Shown piece after piece: positions 8,079 through 15,044 of a DNA stretch of 64,000 bases. Position 1 is the stretch's first letter, and each line of letters starts with the position of its first letter. Location: assembly GCF_006716645.1 (NCBI RefSeq), contig NZ_VFPL01000001.1, positions 1,922,001 through 1,986,000 on the forward strand, given 5' to 3'. This stretch comes from Arcticibacter tournemirensis. GTDB taxonomy: Bacteria; Bacteroidota; Bacteroidia; Sphingobacteriales; Sphingobacteriaceae. Under the pieces are notes generated by a model. The model saw only the letters and a list, made by a program, of their open reading frames with translations. It ran no database searches and had not been told where the DNA came from. Position numbers and translations under genes: made by a program.

Positions 8079-9404
8079 TCAATGCTGTTTCGGCATGGTG
8101 TTGATGCGTTTTATATCGGCTCCTAAAGCCCTTAACCGTATATCTATATCCTGATATCCTCTTTCTATTTGTTCGATATTGTGGATGATCGAACGGCCGC
8201 TGGCAGAGAGTGCGGCAATAAGAAGTGATACACCAGCACGAATGTCGGGAGAGGTCATTTCTATTCCCCTAAGCTGCACCTGTTTGTCGAGTCCCATAAC
8301 AGTAGCACGATGAGGGTCACAAAGGATAATTTGAGCACCCATGTCGATGAGTTTATCCACGAAGAACAGTCGGCTCTCAAACATTTTTTGATGGATCATG
8401 ACATTCCCTTTTGCCTGCGTTGCTACAACCAGAACTATACTTAGCAGGTCGGGGGTAAAGCCAGGCCAAGGAGCATCGGCTACTGTTAGAATAGACCCAT
8501 CAATAAATGTATCGATCTCGTAATGCGGCTGCGAAGGAATATAGATATCGTCGCCCCGCAGTTTTAAACGTATTCCCATACGTTTGAATATGTCGGGAAT
8601 AATGCCTAATTCATTGTAGTGAACATCCTTAATAGTGATTTCAGAACCTGTCATTGCAGCCAGTCCGATGAAGGAGCCTATCTCGATCATGTCTGGAAGT
8701 AATCTATGTTCTGTTCCCCCAAGCTTTTCAACTCCTTCTATATTCAGCAGGTTCGAGCCTATGCCTGATATTTTCGCGCCCATCCGATTTAACATTTTAC
8801 AGAGCTGCTGAATGTAAGGTTCGCAGGCGGCGTTGTAAATCGTAGTGATCCCTTTTGCCAGAACTGCCGCCATGATCACGTTGGCGGTACCGGTAACGGA
8901 TGCTTCATCAAGAAGTATGTAAGCTCCCTTTAAATGACTGGCGTCGACATTAAAAAAATTAGTTTTTGAATTATAATTAAATTTAGCGCCGAGTTTCTCG
9001 AATCCCAGAAAATGCGTATCTAGTCTTCTTCTTCCTATTTTATCACCTCCGGGCTTTGGAATAGAAGCCTTGCCGAAACGTGCCAGAAGGGGACCAACTA
9101 TCATAATTGAACCCCGCAGACTCCCGCCTTTAGCCTTAAACTGCTCTGACATGAAGAAGTCGAGATCAATGTCTTTAGCCTGAAAAGAGTATGTATCTTT
9201 TTTCAGGTGCTCTACACGAACGCCCAGATCTCCCAAAAGCTCTATCAGCTTATTGACATCTTTTATATCAGGAACATTGCTTATGATTACCTGTTCTTCT
9301 GTTAAAAGTACAGCGGAAATTACCTGTAAGGCTTCATTTTTTGCTCCCTGAGGAATGATCTCTCCCCTCAGAGGTTTTCCTCCGTTAATTTCGAATGCGT
9401 TCAT
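8079..9404 (-). CDS. murA: UDP-N-acetylglucosamine 1-carboxyvinyltransferase
   Basis: A 441-residue enzyme for the first committed step of peptidoglycan synthesis, transferring enolpyruvate from phosphoenolpyruvate to UDP-GlcNAc in the cytoplasm. It has the two-lobed EPSP-synthase fold and an N-terminal GAKNEAL motif. The catalytic loop reads PGGDKIGRRRLDTH. The residue equivalent to E. coli Cys115, the target of fosfomycin, is Asp (D121). Cys-to-Asp MurA enzymes are active and fosfomycin-insensitive in other bacteria. The gene is last in a pcrA-DUF4290-murA series on the minus strand, separated from its upstream neighbour by a heptamer palindrome. Confidence 0.95.
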   Translation of the reverse strand: MNAFEINGGKPLRGEIIPQGAKNEALQVISAVLLTEEQVIISNVPDIKDVNKLIELLGDLGVRVEHLKKDTYSFQAKDIDLDFFMSEQFKAKGGSLRGSIMIVGPLLARFGKASIPKPGGDKIGRRRLDTHFLGFEKLGAKFNYNSKTNFFNVDASHLKGAYILLDEASVTGTANVIMAAVLAKGITTIYNAACEPYIQQLCKMLNRMGAKISGIGSNLLNIEGVEKLGGTEHRLLPDMIEIGSFIGLAAMTGSEITIKDVHYNELGIIPDIFKRMGIRLKLRGDDIYIPSQPHYEIDTFIDGSILTVADAPWPGFTPDLLSIVLVVATQAKGNVMIHQKMFESRLFFVDKLIDMGAQIILCDPHRATVMGLDKQVQLRGIEMTSPDIRAGVSLLIAALSASGRSIIHNIEQIERGYQDIDIRLRALGADIKRINTMPKQH

Positions 9405-9415
9405 GTCTGTTAATT

Positions 9416-9484
9416 ATGAGTCATGAGTAATGAGATATGAGATATAAGCTGGTTAAAACTCATATCTCATATCTCATTACTCAT
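9416..9484. repeat. Heptamer-built palindromic element 2
   Basis: In-phase heptamers ATGAGTC, ATGAGTA, ATGAGAT, ATGAGAT, ATAAGCT run from 9416 to 9450. After a short loop come AACTCAT, ATCTCAT, ATCTCAT, TACTCAT (9457-9484). It includes a perfect 23-bp inverted repeat, 9423-9445 with 9462-9484, with a 16-nt loop. It fills the 81-bp gap between the DUF4290 stop and the murA start, so in mRNA it would form a strong hairpin just ahead of murA. Confidence 0.9.
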
Positions 9485-9485
9485 A

Positions 9486-10157
9486 TTAATAACGTTTTCC
9501 GTTGCTTTTCGGTCTGTTTCCCTGGCCCCGATTGTTTTGCCGGTTTTTACCGTTCTGGTTATTGCTTTTCTGTTGATTTTTTTGGCGAAGGCCCGGTGCA
9601 TTTGGCCTGAATTCAACCTTAGTTAGGTTTACATTATCTTCAAGCACCAATTCTCCGTTTGATAACTCTTTGAGATCGTTGATAATGGTTTCATCTGCAA
9701 CCGAATCTTTATTCCATGTAACGTAGGCCATCTTCATGAAATTAGCAATAGACTGAACCATTAGCTGTTTCCGCTCAGGATCGTCTATGGTCTTTGCCTT
9801 TTGCATCAGTATCTCTACGGTCTTCCCATAATGCTTATACCTTATACGCTTCTGTGGATATCCCAGGGGTTCGGGCTTAATGTGAATCGCATCAGGAGAA
9901 GGCTTGGGATAGGGAGAATCGACATCAATCTTAAAATCAGAGATAATATGGAGATGATCCCATAATTTATGTTTGAAATCGGCCACATCACGCAAATGAG
10001 GGTTGAGAAAGCCCATAAGATCTATGACAACCTGTGCGTGACGGTTCCTTTCTTCTTTTGTTGGCAGATCGCAGATGTATGCAACCATATTTTGTACGTT
10101 TCTGCCATATTCAGCAAGGATTAGTTTTCTCCTTGTAGTATTATAATCAAATGTCAT
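9486..10157 (-). CDS. DUF4290 family protein
   Basis: A 223-residue cytoplasmic protein that I recognise as the Bacteroidota-specific DUF4290 family, function unknown. The N-terminal about 175 residues are helical and conserved in style (DYNTTRRKLILAEYGRN, FLNPHLRDVADFKHKLWDH). The last 40 residues are a basic, Asn/Gln/Gly/Arg-rich tail (QKSNNQNGKNRQNNRGQGN), of the kind that binds nucleic acid or is disordered. It lies between pcrA and murA on the same strand, with 58 bp to pcrA. Co-transcription with murA is plausible. Confidence 0.85.
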   Translation of the reverse strand: MTFDYNTTRRKLILAEYGRNVQNMVAYICDLPTKEERNRHAQVVIDLMGFLNPHLRDVADFKHKLWDHLHIISDFKIDVDSPYPKPSPDAIHIKPEPLGYPQKRIRYKHYGKTVEILMQKAKTIDDPERKQLMVQSIANFMKMAYVTWNKDSVADETIINDLKELSNGELVLEDNVNLTKVEFRPNAPGLRQKNQQKSNNQNGKNRQNNRGQGNRPKSNGKRY

Positions 10158-10215
10158 CTAATATTCTTGTTTGGGGGGGAAGTTTCCCGGCCGGAATTAT
10201 TATTATTTCTGGAAA

Positions 10216-12495
10216 TTACGTAACTATACGCAGCTTTGCAAATTTAAGCAAAAGTTGCTTCTGTCCCAATTCTTTAAAAAATATAGTTGCTTTAATATCG
10301 GGCTTGTTGCCTTCAATATTTATTACTTTACCAAAGCCGAATCGCTCATGTTCAACTTCCATTCCTACTTGCAAGCCGGAGGTATCAGAAGGCGCAAAGT
10401 CAGGAGTAGGCACATGCGCCTTAGGTAATATCGATGTTGTTCGTTGATTAACAGCAGGCTTGGGTTTTGAGAATGTATCCGGAGTGTTATTGCTCCAGGC
10501 AGTCCTCTCGTCATTGAAGAAAGGATTTTTGTCAGGCGATTTTGCCTGCTGCCGAAACTCCAGCTCGAGATAACTCGCATCAATTTCATCAATAAAGCGG
10601 CTCGGTTCGCAGCTTGTCAATGTGCCCCAGCGATAGCGGGACGTTGCATAGGAGAGTGTCAGCTTTTTCTCTGCCCGGGTAATAGCAACATAAAAAAGAC
10701 GCCTTTCTTCCTCCAGATCCGAGCGGGAATTTAACGACATCTGCGACGGGAATAAGTTTTCCTCCAGCCCAACGACATACACATGCGGAAATTCTAGCCC
10801 TTTAGCGGAATGAATAGTCATCAGCGAAACCGTGTCTGCATCCGGGTTTTTATCGTTATCGTCATTCGTTAAAAGAGCTACGTCCTGCATAAAGACATCC
10901 AGCCCTCGTTCAGCAATGTCCTCTCTTTCACTAAATTCTTTGATCCCGTTCAAAAGTTCCTGTATGTTTTCATAACGGTTAAGTCCTTCTATTGATTTAT
11001 CCTCGTACAAGTCTTTTAAAAGACCTGAATGCTGCGCTATATGCAAAGCGGCTTCATAAGCTGAATGCGTTTTTGTAATTGCCTGGAAGCTCAGAATGAG
11101 GGTTGCGAAGTTGCCCACGGCAGTAGCGCTTCTCGGGTCAAGGTGGCTTGCCGCCTCATTAATAACCTGCCATAGGGTAAGGTTACTCTTATCGGCCGCT
11201 ATTACAACTCGTTCTATCGTGGTGTCGCCAATTCCTCTTCTTGGATAGTTTATCACCCTCTTTAGCGCTTCTTCATCATTCGGGTTAAACGTAAGCCTGA
11301 AATACGCAATCAAATCCTTGATTTCCTTCCGTTGATAGAATGATAGTCCTCCATAGATCTTATAGGGGACATTTAATTTCCGAAGTGCCTCTTCCATCGC
11401 CCGCGACTGCGCATTGGTGCGATAAAGGATAGCAAAATCATGGTACTTGAGACCCTTAACGGTCCGTTCCTGCATGATGCTTTCCGCTATAATCTTGCCC
11501 TCTTCGTTATCACTGAAGGCCCTGGCGACTTTTATTTTATCGCCCATTTCGTTTTCCGAAAAGACGTTCTTTTTAAGCTGGTTTTTGTTGTTGGCAATTA
11601 TACTATTGGCAACATTAACAATGTTCTGTGTTGAACGATAGTTCTGCTCAAGTTTAAATACTTTAAGGTCCGGATAATCTTTTTCGAAATTTAGAATATT
11701 CTGGATATTGGCTCCTCTAAAGGCATAGATACTTTGAGCGTCATCGCCCACTACACAAATATTTTCGTTAATAGCCGCGAGTTTTTTTACAATAAGATAC
11801 TGCGAAAAATTCGTATCCTGATACTCGTCGACCATCAGGTATTTAAACTTGTTTTGATACTTATAAAGCACGTCGGGATGCTCTCTTAAAAGAACGTTGG
11901 TTTTGAAGAGAAGATCATCAAAATCCATAGCTCCGGCTTTGAAGCATCTCTGAGCATATATTTGATAAATTTCGCCCAGTTTTCCTCTGCCAGAGGAAAA
12001 ATCTTCTGACTGTATATGCTCGTTTTTTTGGTATTCGGCAGCTGAAATGAGGTTGTTTTTTGCAGAAGAAATTCGGTTATAAACGAAATTAGCATTATAA
12101 AGCTTATCGTCAAGCTGCTGCTCTTTCAGGATTGCCCTGATAAGACTCTTGCTGTCGTCGGTGTCGTAAATGGTGAAGTTATTAGGGTAGCCAATCTTTT
12201 CAGCTTCTACACGCAGTATCTTTGCAAAAACCGAGTGGAAAGTACCCATCCAAATGTTTTTTGCCTCGGGACCGACTACTTTCATTATCCTCTCCCGCAT
12301 TTCTTTTGCAGCCTTATTGGTAAAAGTAAGCACAAGGATATTAAAAGGATCTACTCCTGATTTAATAAGATGTGCCACTCTATAAGTAATAACACGGGTT
12401 TTTCCTGATCCCGCTCCGGCAACAATCATTACCGGCCCTTTGATTTGTAATACCGCCGCTTTTTGTGAAGGATTTAATCCCTGTAAATATTCCAA
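10216..12495 (-). CDS. pcrA: UvrD/PcrA-type superfamily 1A DNA helicase
   Basis: A 759-residue ATP-dependent 3'-5' helicase involved in repair and in removing proteins from DNA. Visible motifs: Q motif LNPSQKAAV; motif I AGAGSGKT; motif II VDEYQDTN; motif III GDDAQSIYAFRGA; motif IV QNYRST; motif V TIHSAKGLEFPHV; motif VI VAITRAEKKL. Residues about 700-759 form the Tudor-like C-terminal domain (VEHERFGFGKVINIEG), which in PcrA binds RNA polymerase. Length and domain order match PcrA/UvrD rather than Rep or RecB. Confidence 0.94.
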   Translation of the reverse strand: MEYLQGLNPSQKAAVLQIKGPVMIVAGAGSGKTRVITYRVAHLIKSGVDPFNILVLTFTNKAAKEMRERIMKVVGPEAKNIWMGTFHSVFAKILRVEAEKIGYPNNFTIYDTDDSKSLIRAILKEQQLDDKLYNANFVYNRISSAKNNLISAAEYQKNEHIQSEDFSSGRGKLGEIYQIYAQRCFKAGAMDFDDLLFKTNVLLREHPDVLYKYQNKFKYLMVDEYQDTNFSQYLIVKKLAAINENICVVGDDAQSIYAFRGANIQNILNFEKDYPDLKVFKLEQNYRSTQNIVNVANSIIANNKNQLKKNVFSENEMGDKIKVARAFSDNEEGKIIAESIMQERTVKGLKYHDFAILYRTNAQSRAMEEALRKLNVPYKIYGGLSFYQRKEIKDLIAYFRLTFNPNDEEALKRVINYPRRGIGDTTIERVVIAADKSNLTLWQVINEAASHLDPRSATAVGNFATLILSFQAITKTHSAYEAALHIAQHSGLLKDLYEDKSIEGLNRYENIQELLNGIKEFSEREDIAERGLDVFMQDVALLTNDDNDKNPDADTVSLMTIHSAKGLEFPHVYVVGLEENLFPSQMSLNSRSDLEEERRLFYVAITRAEKKLTLSYATSRYRWGTLTSCEPSRFIDEIDASYLELEFRQQAKSPDKNPFFNDERTAWSNNTPDTFSKPKPAVNQRTTSILPKAHVPTPDFAPSDTSGLQVGMEVEHERFGFGKVINIEGNKPDIKATIFFKELGQKQLLLKFAKLRIVT

Positions 12496-12519
12496 AACCT
12501 GATCCTCTTGTTAAGGCTA

Positions 12520-12527
12520 CAAAATTA
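12520..12527 (-). promoter_or_regulatory. Minus-7 element of the pcrA gene
   Basis: CAAAATTA on the plus strand reads TAATTTTG on the minus strand, a TAnnTTTG match 25 bp before the pcrA start. No clear minus-33 TTTG is present. It overlaps the terminator hairpin of the upstream gene. Confidence 0.45.
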
Positions 12528-12567
12528 AAGAATGAGCACGAATATCTGTGCCCTTCCGATTCTTTAT
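12524..12567 (-). terminator. Terminator of the TPR sensor gene
   Basis: TAAAGAAT (12526-12533) pairs with ATTCTTTA (12559-12566), with an inner GCAC/GTGC stem (12536-12539 with 12548-12551). On the minus strand the hairpin is followed by TTTAATTTTG. It lies between the TPR sensor stop and pcrA. Confidence 0.55.
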
Positions 12568-12578
12568 TTCAAAATGCA

Positions 12579-14009
12579 CTAAAAACCCTGATCTTCCGGA
12601 TTGTGAAGCGTTTCGTTAATGTTTAGAATCTTATCATCAATTTCATTCACGCATTTCCCAATTTCTTTCACAAATTCTTCTTCTTCAATAAGATTTTCCT
12701 GTTCAAGAAGCATCAATCCTTTCATGGTAGCAATAGGACTTCTTATCTGATGCGATAGGTGCGAGGAGTAGGCGGAGAGTTTCTTGTTCTTAATTTGAAG
12801 GTCTTTTGTCCGGTCGGCAATTATTTCTTCAAGGTTATGATTTATCCTGTCAAGGTTTTCTTTCTGAAGAGATATTTCATCATTCAGTGCCTGGAGCTGC
12901 TTGTTGGTTTTGGACTTCTTCCTGACGCTCATTACCAGAAGGATGATAACTACAATTGACAGTATAAGCACTATTGTCGTGGCCCAATATAAAATCTTGC
13001 TTGTTTTCTGTCGCTCTATAATTAACTGGTTCTCTCTTTCCTTTTCACGATAAGTATATTGTTCCTGAAGTAAGCCAATTTTTTCAGAAACCTGACTTCT
13101 AAAACTCATGCTATCAATTTTATACACTTCTCTTAGGTAGTATAGGGCCTGCTGATAACGCTTTCTTTTATTTTCGAGTTCGTAAGAAGTATAGTTATAG
13201 TCTTGTTCTAATTTATTATCCTTAACTAGTCGAGCATAGGCCAGTCCTTCATCGCGTGTTTCTTCGGCCTTTTCGAACTTATTTTGCTGAATATAAACAG
13301 AGGTAAGGGTTAGATTTGTACTTGCAATAGTATTATTCAATTCGTTTTCCTTTGCCTTCTTGTTTGCTTCAAGTAGCAGCTCTTCTGCTTTGGATATTTG
13401 GTTTAGCTTAAAATAGATAACGCCCCGGTTCTGCAATGACTGGGTTATCCCAATGGGGTTATTAAGTTTCTGAAAAAGGATATAGCTCTGTTCGAAATTT
13501 TTTAAGGCGATATTATATTGTTTTTTCCTGTAATAGATAATACCCGTGTTTAAATAACATCCTGCTATCAAATCTGGGATATTTAAATGCCTGGCCAGTA
13601 TGAGAGCTTCTCTGAAAAACTGAAGCCCTTTTTCATAATCTACTTCTCTATACAGGTTCCCAATGTTATTATAGACTTTTGCTTGTCCATTCAGATTCTT
13701 AGTCTCTTTAAACAGCGTTAATGATTTTAGATATTGGGAAATAGCAATATCGTTTTTCCCTAAGTAATAGTTGCCTATTCCGATAACACGATAGGATTCA
13801 GCAATGCCGTCCTTGTAATCAAATTTTGATGCGAGATCAAATGCCTTTGTACCGTAGTCTATTGTAAGTTCTGGATCTGTTAAACGTGCTTCATAGCCAA
13901 GTCTGTTTAATCTGGCAATCTCCAGGCTATCAGGTCTGTTTAGCTTTTGTGAGAAGCAAGTGTGTATAAAAAGGAAAAAAGTAACAATAAAGAGGTAGTA
14001 ATTTCTCAT
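12579..14009 (-). CDS. Membrane TPR sensor with histidine phospho-acceptor domain but no ATPase domain
   Basis: A 476-residue protein with a signal peptide (1-20, cut near CFSQ) and five to six TPR-like helical repeats (about 50-300) that should lie in the periplasm. One membrane helix (339-360) is followed by a cytoplasmic coiled coil (365-410) and a HisKA/DHp segment with H420 in SHQIRSP. The protein stops at residue 476, about 56 residues after the His, and no HATPase motif follows in any frame before pcrA. It is therefore a kinase-like sensor with a phospho-acceptor site and no catalytic domain. It is divergent from the five-gene lipoprotein array, with 102 bp between starts. TPRs often bind peptides, so the array products are candidate ligands (inference). 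Confidence 0.85.
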   Translation of the reverse strand: MRNYYLFIVTFFLFIHTCFSQKLNRPDSLEIARLNRLGYEARLTDPELTIDYGTKAFDLASKFDYKDGIAESYRVIGIGNYYLGKNDIAISQYLKSLTLFKETKNLNGQAKVYNNIGNLYREVDYEKGLQFFREALILARHLNIPDLIAGCYLNTGIIYYRKKQYNIALKNFEQSYILFQKLNNPIGITQSLQNRGVIYFKLNQISKAEELLLEANKKAKENELNNTIASTNLTLTSVYIQQNKFEKAEETRDEGLAYARLVKDNKLEQDYNYTSYELENKRKRYQQALYYLREVYKIDSMSFRSQVSEKIGLLQEQYTYREKERENQLIIERQKTSKILYWATTIVLILSIVVIILLVMSVRKKSKTNKQLQALNDEISLQKENLDRINHNLEEIIADRTKDLQIKNKKLSAYSSHLSHQIRSPIATMKGLMLLEQENLIEEEEFVKEIGKCVNEIDDKILNINETLHNPEDQGF

Positions 14010-14068
14010 CGTAATCTCGACGTAAGATATATAATTTTTTTTACAAAACCATCCACGAAAAAGTTGCT

Positions 14069-14076
14069 TATTTTTG
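14069..14076 (+). promoter_or_regulatory. Minus-7 element ahead of the lipopeptide array
   Basis: TATTTTTG matches TAnnTTTG 35 bp before the first ATG (14112). No TTTG stands at ideal spacing. It is the only such box in the array, since the 42-bp spacers between copies contain none, so the five genes look like one transcript. Confidence 0.5.
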
Positions 14077-14111
14077 AATACAATAAATATTAATTAAAAA
14101 AATTAAGAACA

Positions 14112-14252
14112 ATGAAAAAGGTATTATTAATAGCAGTATTATTCAGTTTAGGTATGGTTTCCTGCAAGAAGGATGAAGAAGCAAAACCAGCAGTGAAAGC
14201 AGAGAGCAGTGTAATGGTAGGTGATAAGAAAGATATGGGCGGTTGGGATTAA
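14112..14252 (+). CDS. Small tandem lipoprotein, copy 1 of 5
   Basis: A 46-residue product too short for usual gene finders. The signal peptide ends in a lipobox, LGMVSC, with lipidated C18. The mature 29 residues start CKKDEE and end in KKDMGGWD. Lys followed by acidic residues right after the Cys resembles the Bacteroidota lipoprotein export signal for surface display. Translation follows an A-rich leader (AAAATTAAGAACA) rather than a Shine-Dalgarno. Codon 7 is Ile. I do not recognise the family. Signalling peptide, surface adhesin or decoy are all open. Confidence 0.85.
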   Translation: MKKVLLIAVLFSLGMVSCKKDEEAKPAVKAESSVMVGDKKDMGGWD

Positions 14253-14294
14253 TAAGTGAAGAACAGAATCAAGAACATTTAAAAATTAAGAACA

Positions 14295-14435
14295 ATGAAA
14301 AAGGTATTATTAGTAGCAGTATTATTCAGTTTAGGTATGGTTTCCTGCAAGAAGGATGAAGAAGCAAAACCAGCAGTGAAAGCAGAGAGCAGCGTAATGG
14401 TAGGCGACAAGAAAGATATGGGTGGTTGGGATTAA
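14295..14435 (+). CDS. Small tandem lipoprotein, copy 2 of 5
   Basis: Encodes the same 46-residue lipoprotein with codon 7 Val instead of Ile. All other differences from copy 1 are synonymous (AGC, GGC-GAC, GGT). The mature peptide from C18 to D46 is identical. Its own A-rich leader lies in the spacer and has no promoter box. Confidence 0.85.
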   Translation: MKKVLLVAVLFSLGMVSCKKDEEAKPAVKAESSVMVGDKKDMGGWD

Positions 14436-14477
14436 CAAGTAAAGAACAGAATCAAGAACATTTAAAAATTAAGAACA

Positions 14478-14618
14478 ATGAAAAAGGTATTATTAGTAGC
14501 AGTATTATTCAGTTTAGGTATGGTTTCCTGCAAGAAGGATGAAGAAGCAAAACCAGCAGTGAAAGCAGAGAGCAGTGTAATGGTAGGTGATAAGAAAGAT
14601 ATGGGTGGTTGGGATTAA
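14478..14618 (+). CDS. Small tandem lipoprotein, copy 3 of 5
   Basis: Middle copy. Val at codon 7 as in copies 2 and 4, but AGT and GGT-GAT codons as in copies 1 and 5, a mosaic pattern. The mature peptide is identical to the other four. Confidence 0.85.
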   Translation: MKKVLLVAVLFSLGMVSCKKDEEAKPAVKAESSVMVGDKKDMGGWD

Positions 14619-14660
14619 TAAGTAAAGAACAGAATCAAGAACATTTAAAAATTAAGAACA

Positions 14661-14801
14661 ATGAAAAAGGTATTATTAGTAGCAGTATTATTCAGTTTAG
14701 GTATGGTTTCCTGCAAGAAGGATGAAGAAGCAAAACCAGCAGTGAAAGCAGAGAGCAGTGTAATGGTAGGCGACAAGAAAGATATGGGTGGTTGGGATTA
14801 A
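14661..14801 (+). CDS. Small tandem lipoprotein, copy 4 of 5
   Basis: Val at codon 7, and GGC-GAC codons shared with copy 2. The spacer after it (TAAATGAAG) differs by one base from the others. The mature peptide is unchanged. Confidence 0.85.
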   Translation: MKKVLLVAVLFSLGMVSCKKDEEAKPAVKAESSVMVGDKKDMGGWD

Positions 14802-14843
14802 TAAATGAAGAACAGAATCAAGAACATTTAAAAATTAAGAACA

Positions 14844-14984
14844 ATGAAAAAGGTATTATTAATAGCAGTATTATTCAGTTTAGGTATGGTTTCCTGCAAG
14901 AAGGATGAAGAAGCAAAACCAGCAGTGAAAGCAGAGAGCAGTGTAATGGTAGGTGATAAGAAAGATATGGGTGGTTGGGATTAA
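14844..14984 (+). CDS. Small tandem lipoprotein, copy 5 of 5
   Basis: Ile at codon 7 like copy 1. The repeat stops at its TAA: downstream sequence (TCACTAAACAATTGG) is unrelated to the spacer and carries the promoter of the M20 peptidase. The outermost copies 1 and 5 share the Ile variant, which would fit amplification from a single gene followed by change in the inner copies. Confidence 0.85.
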   Translation: MKKVLLIAVLFSLGMVSCKKDEEAKPAVKAESSVMVGDKKDMGGWD

Positions 14985-14995
14985 TCACTAAACAA

Positions 14996-15027
14996 TTGGT
15001 TTCTTTTCTCGATGCAAGCTATATTTG
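14996..15027 (+). promoter_or_regulatory. Promoter of the M20 peptidase gene
   Basis: TTGG at 14996-14999 and TATATTTG at 15020-15027 with a spacer of about 20 bp. It lies between the end of the lipopeptide array and the ATG at 15045, so the peptidase is probably transcribed on its own. Confidence 0.65.
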
Positions 15028-15044
15028 TTCAAAACTTATAGCGT

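Larger units (their letters stand above)
14098..14984 (+). repeat. Five-copy tandem repeat, 183-bp unit, one small gene per unit
   Basis: Starts at 14112, 14295, 14478, 14661 and 14844 are exactly 183 bp apart: a 141-bp gene plus a 42-bp spacer. Differences are few and mosaic: codon 7 ATA or GTA, AGT or AGC, GGT-GAT or GGC-GAC, GGC or GGT near the end, and a few spacer bases. The same variants recur in non-adjacent copies, as expected from gene conversion. The last copy loses the spacer after its stop codon. Confidence 0.97.

Noticed and set aside
14098-14984. Regular direct repeats suggesting a CRISPR array
   Set aside because: The unit is 183 bp, the whole unit including the spacer is conserved, and each unit encodes a full lipoprotein frame. 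No cas genes are present.
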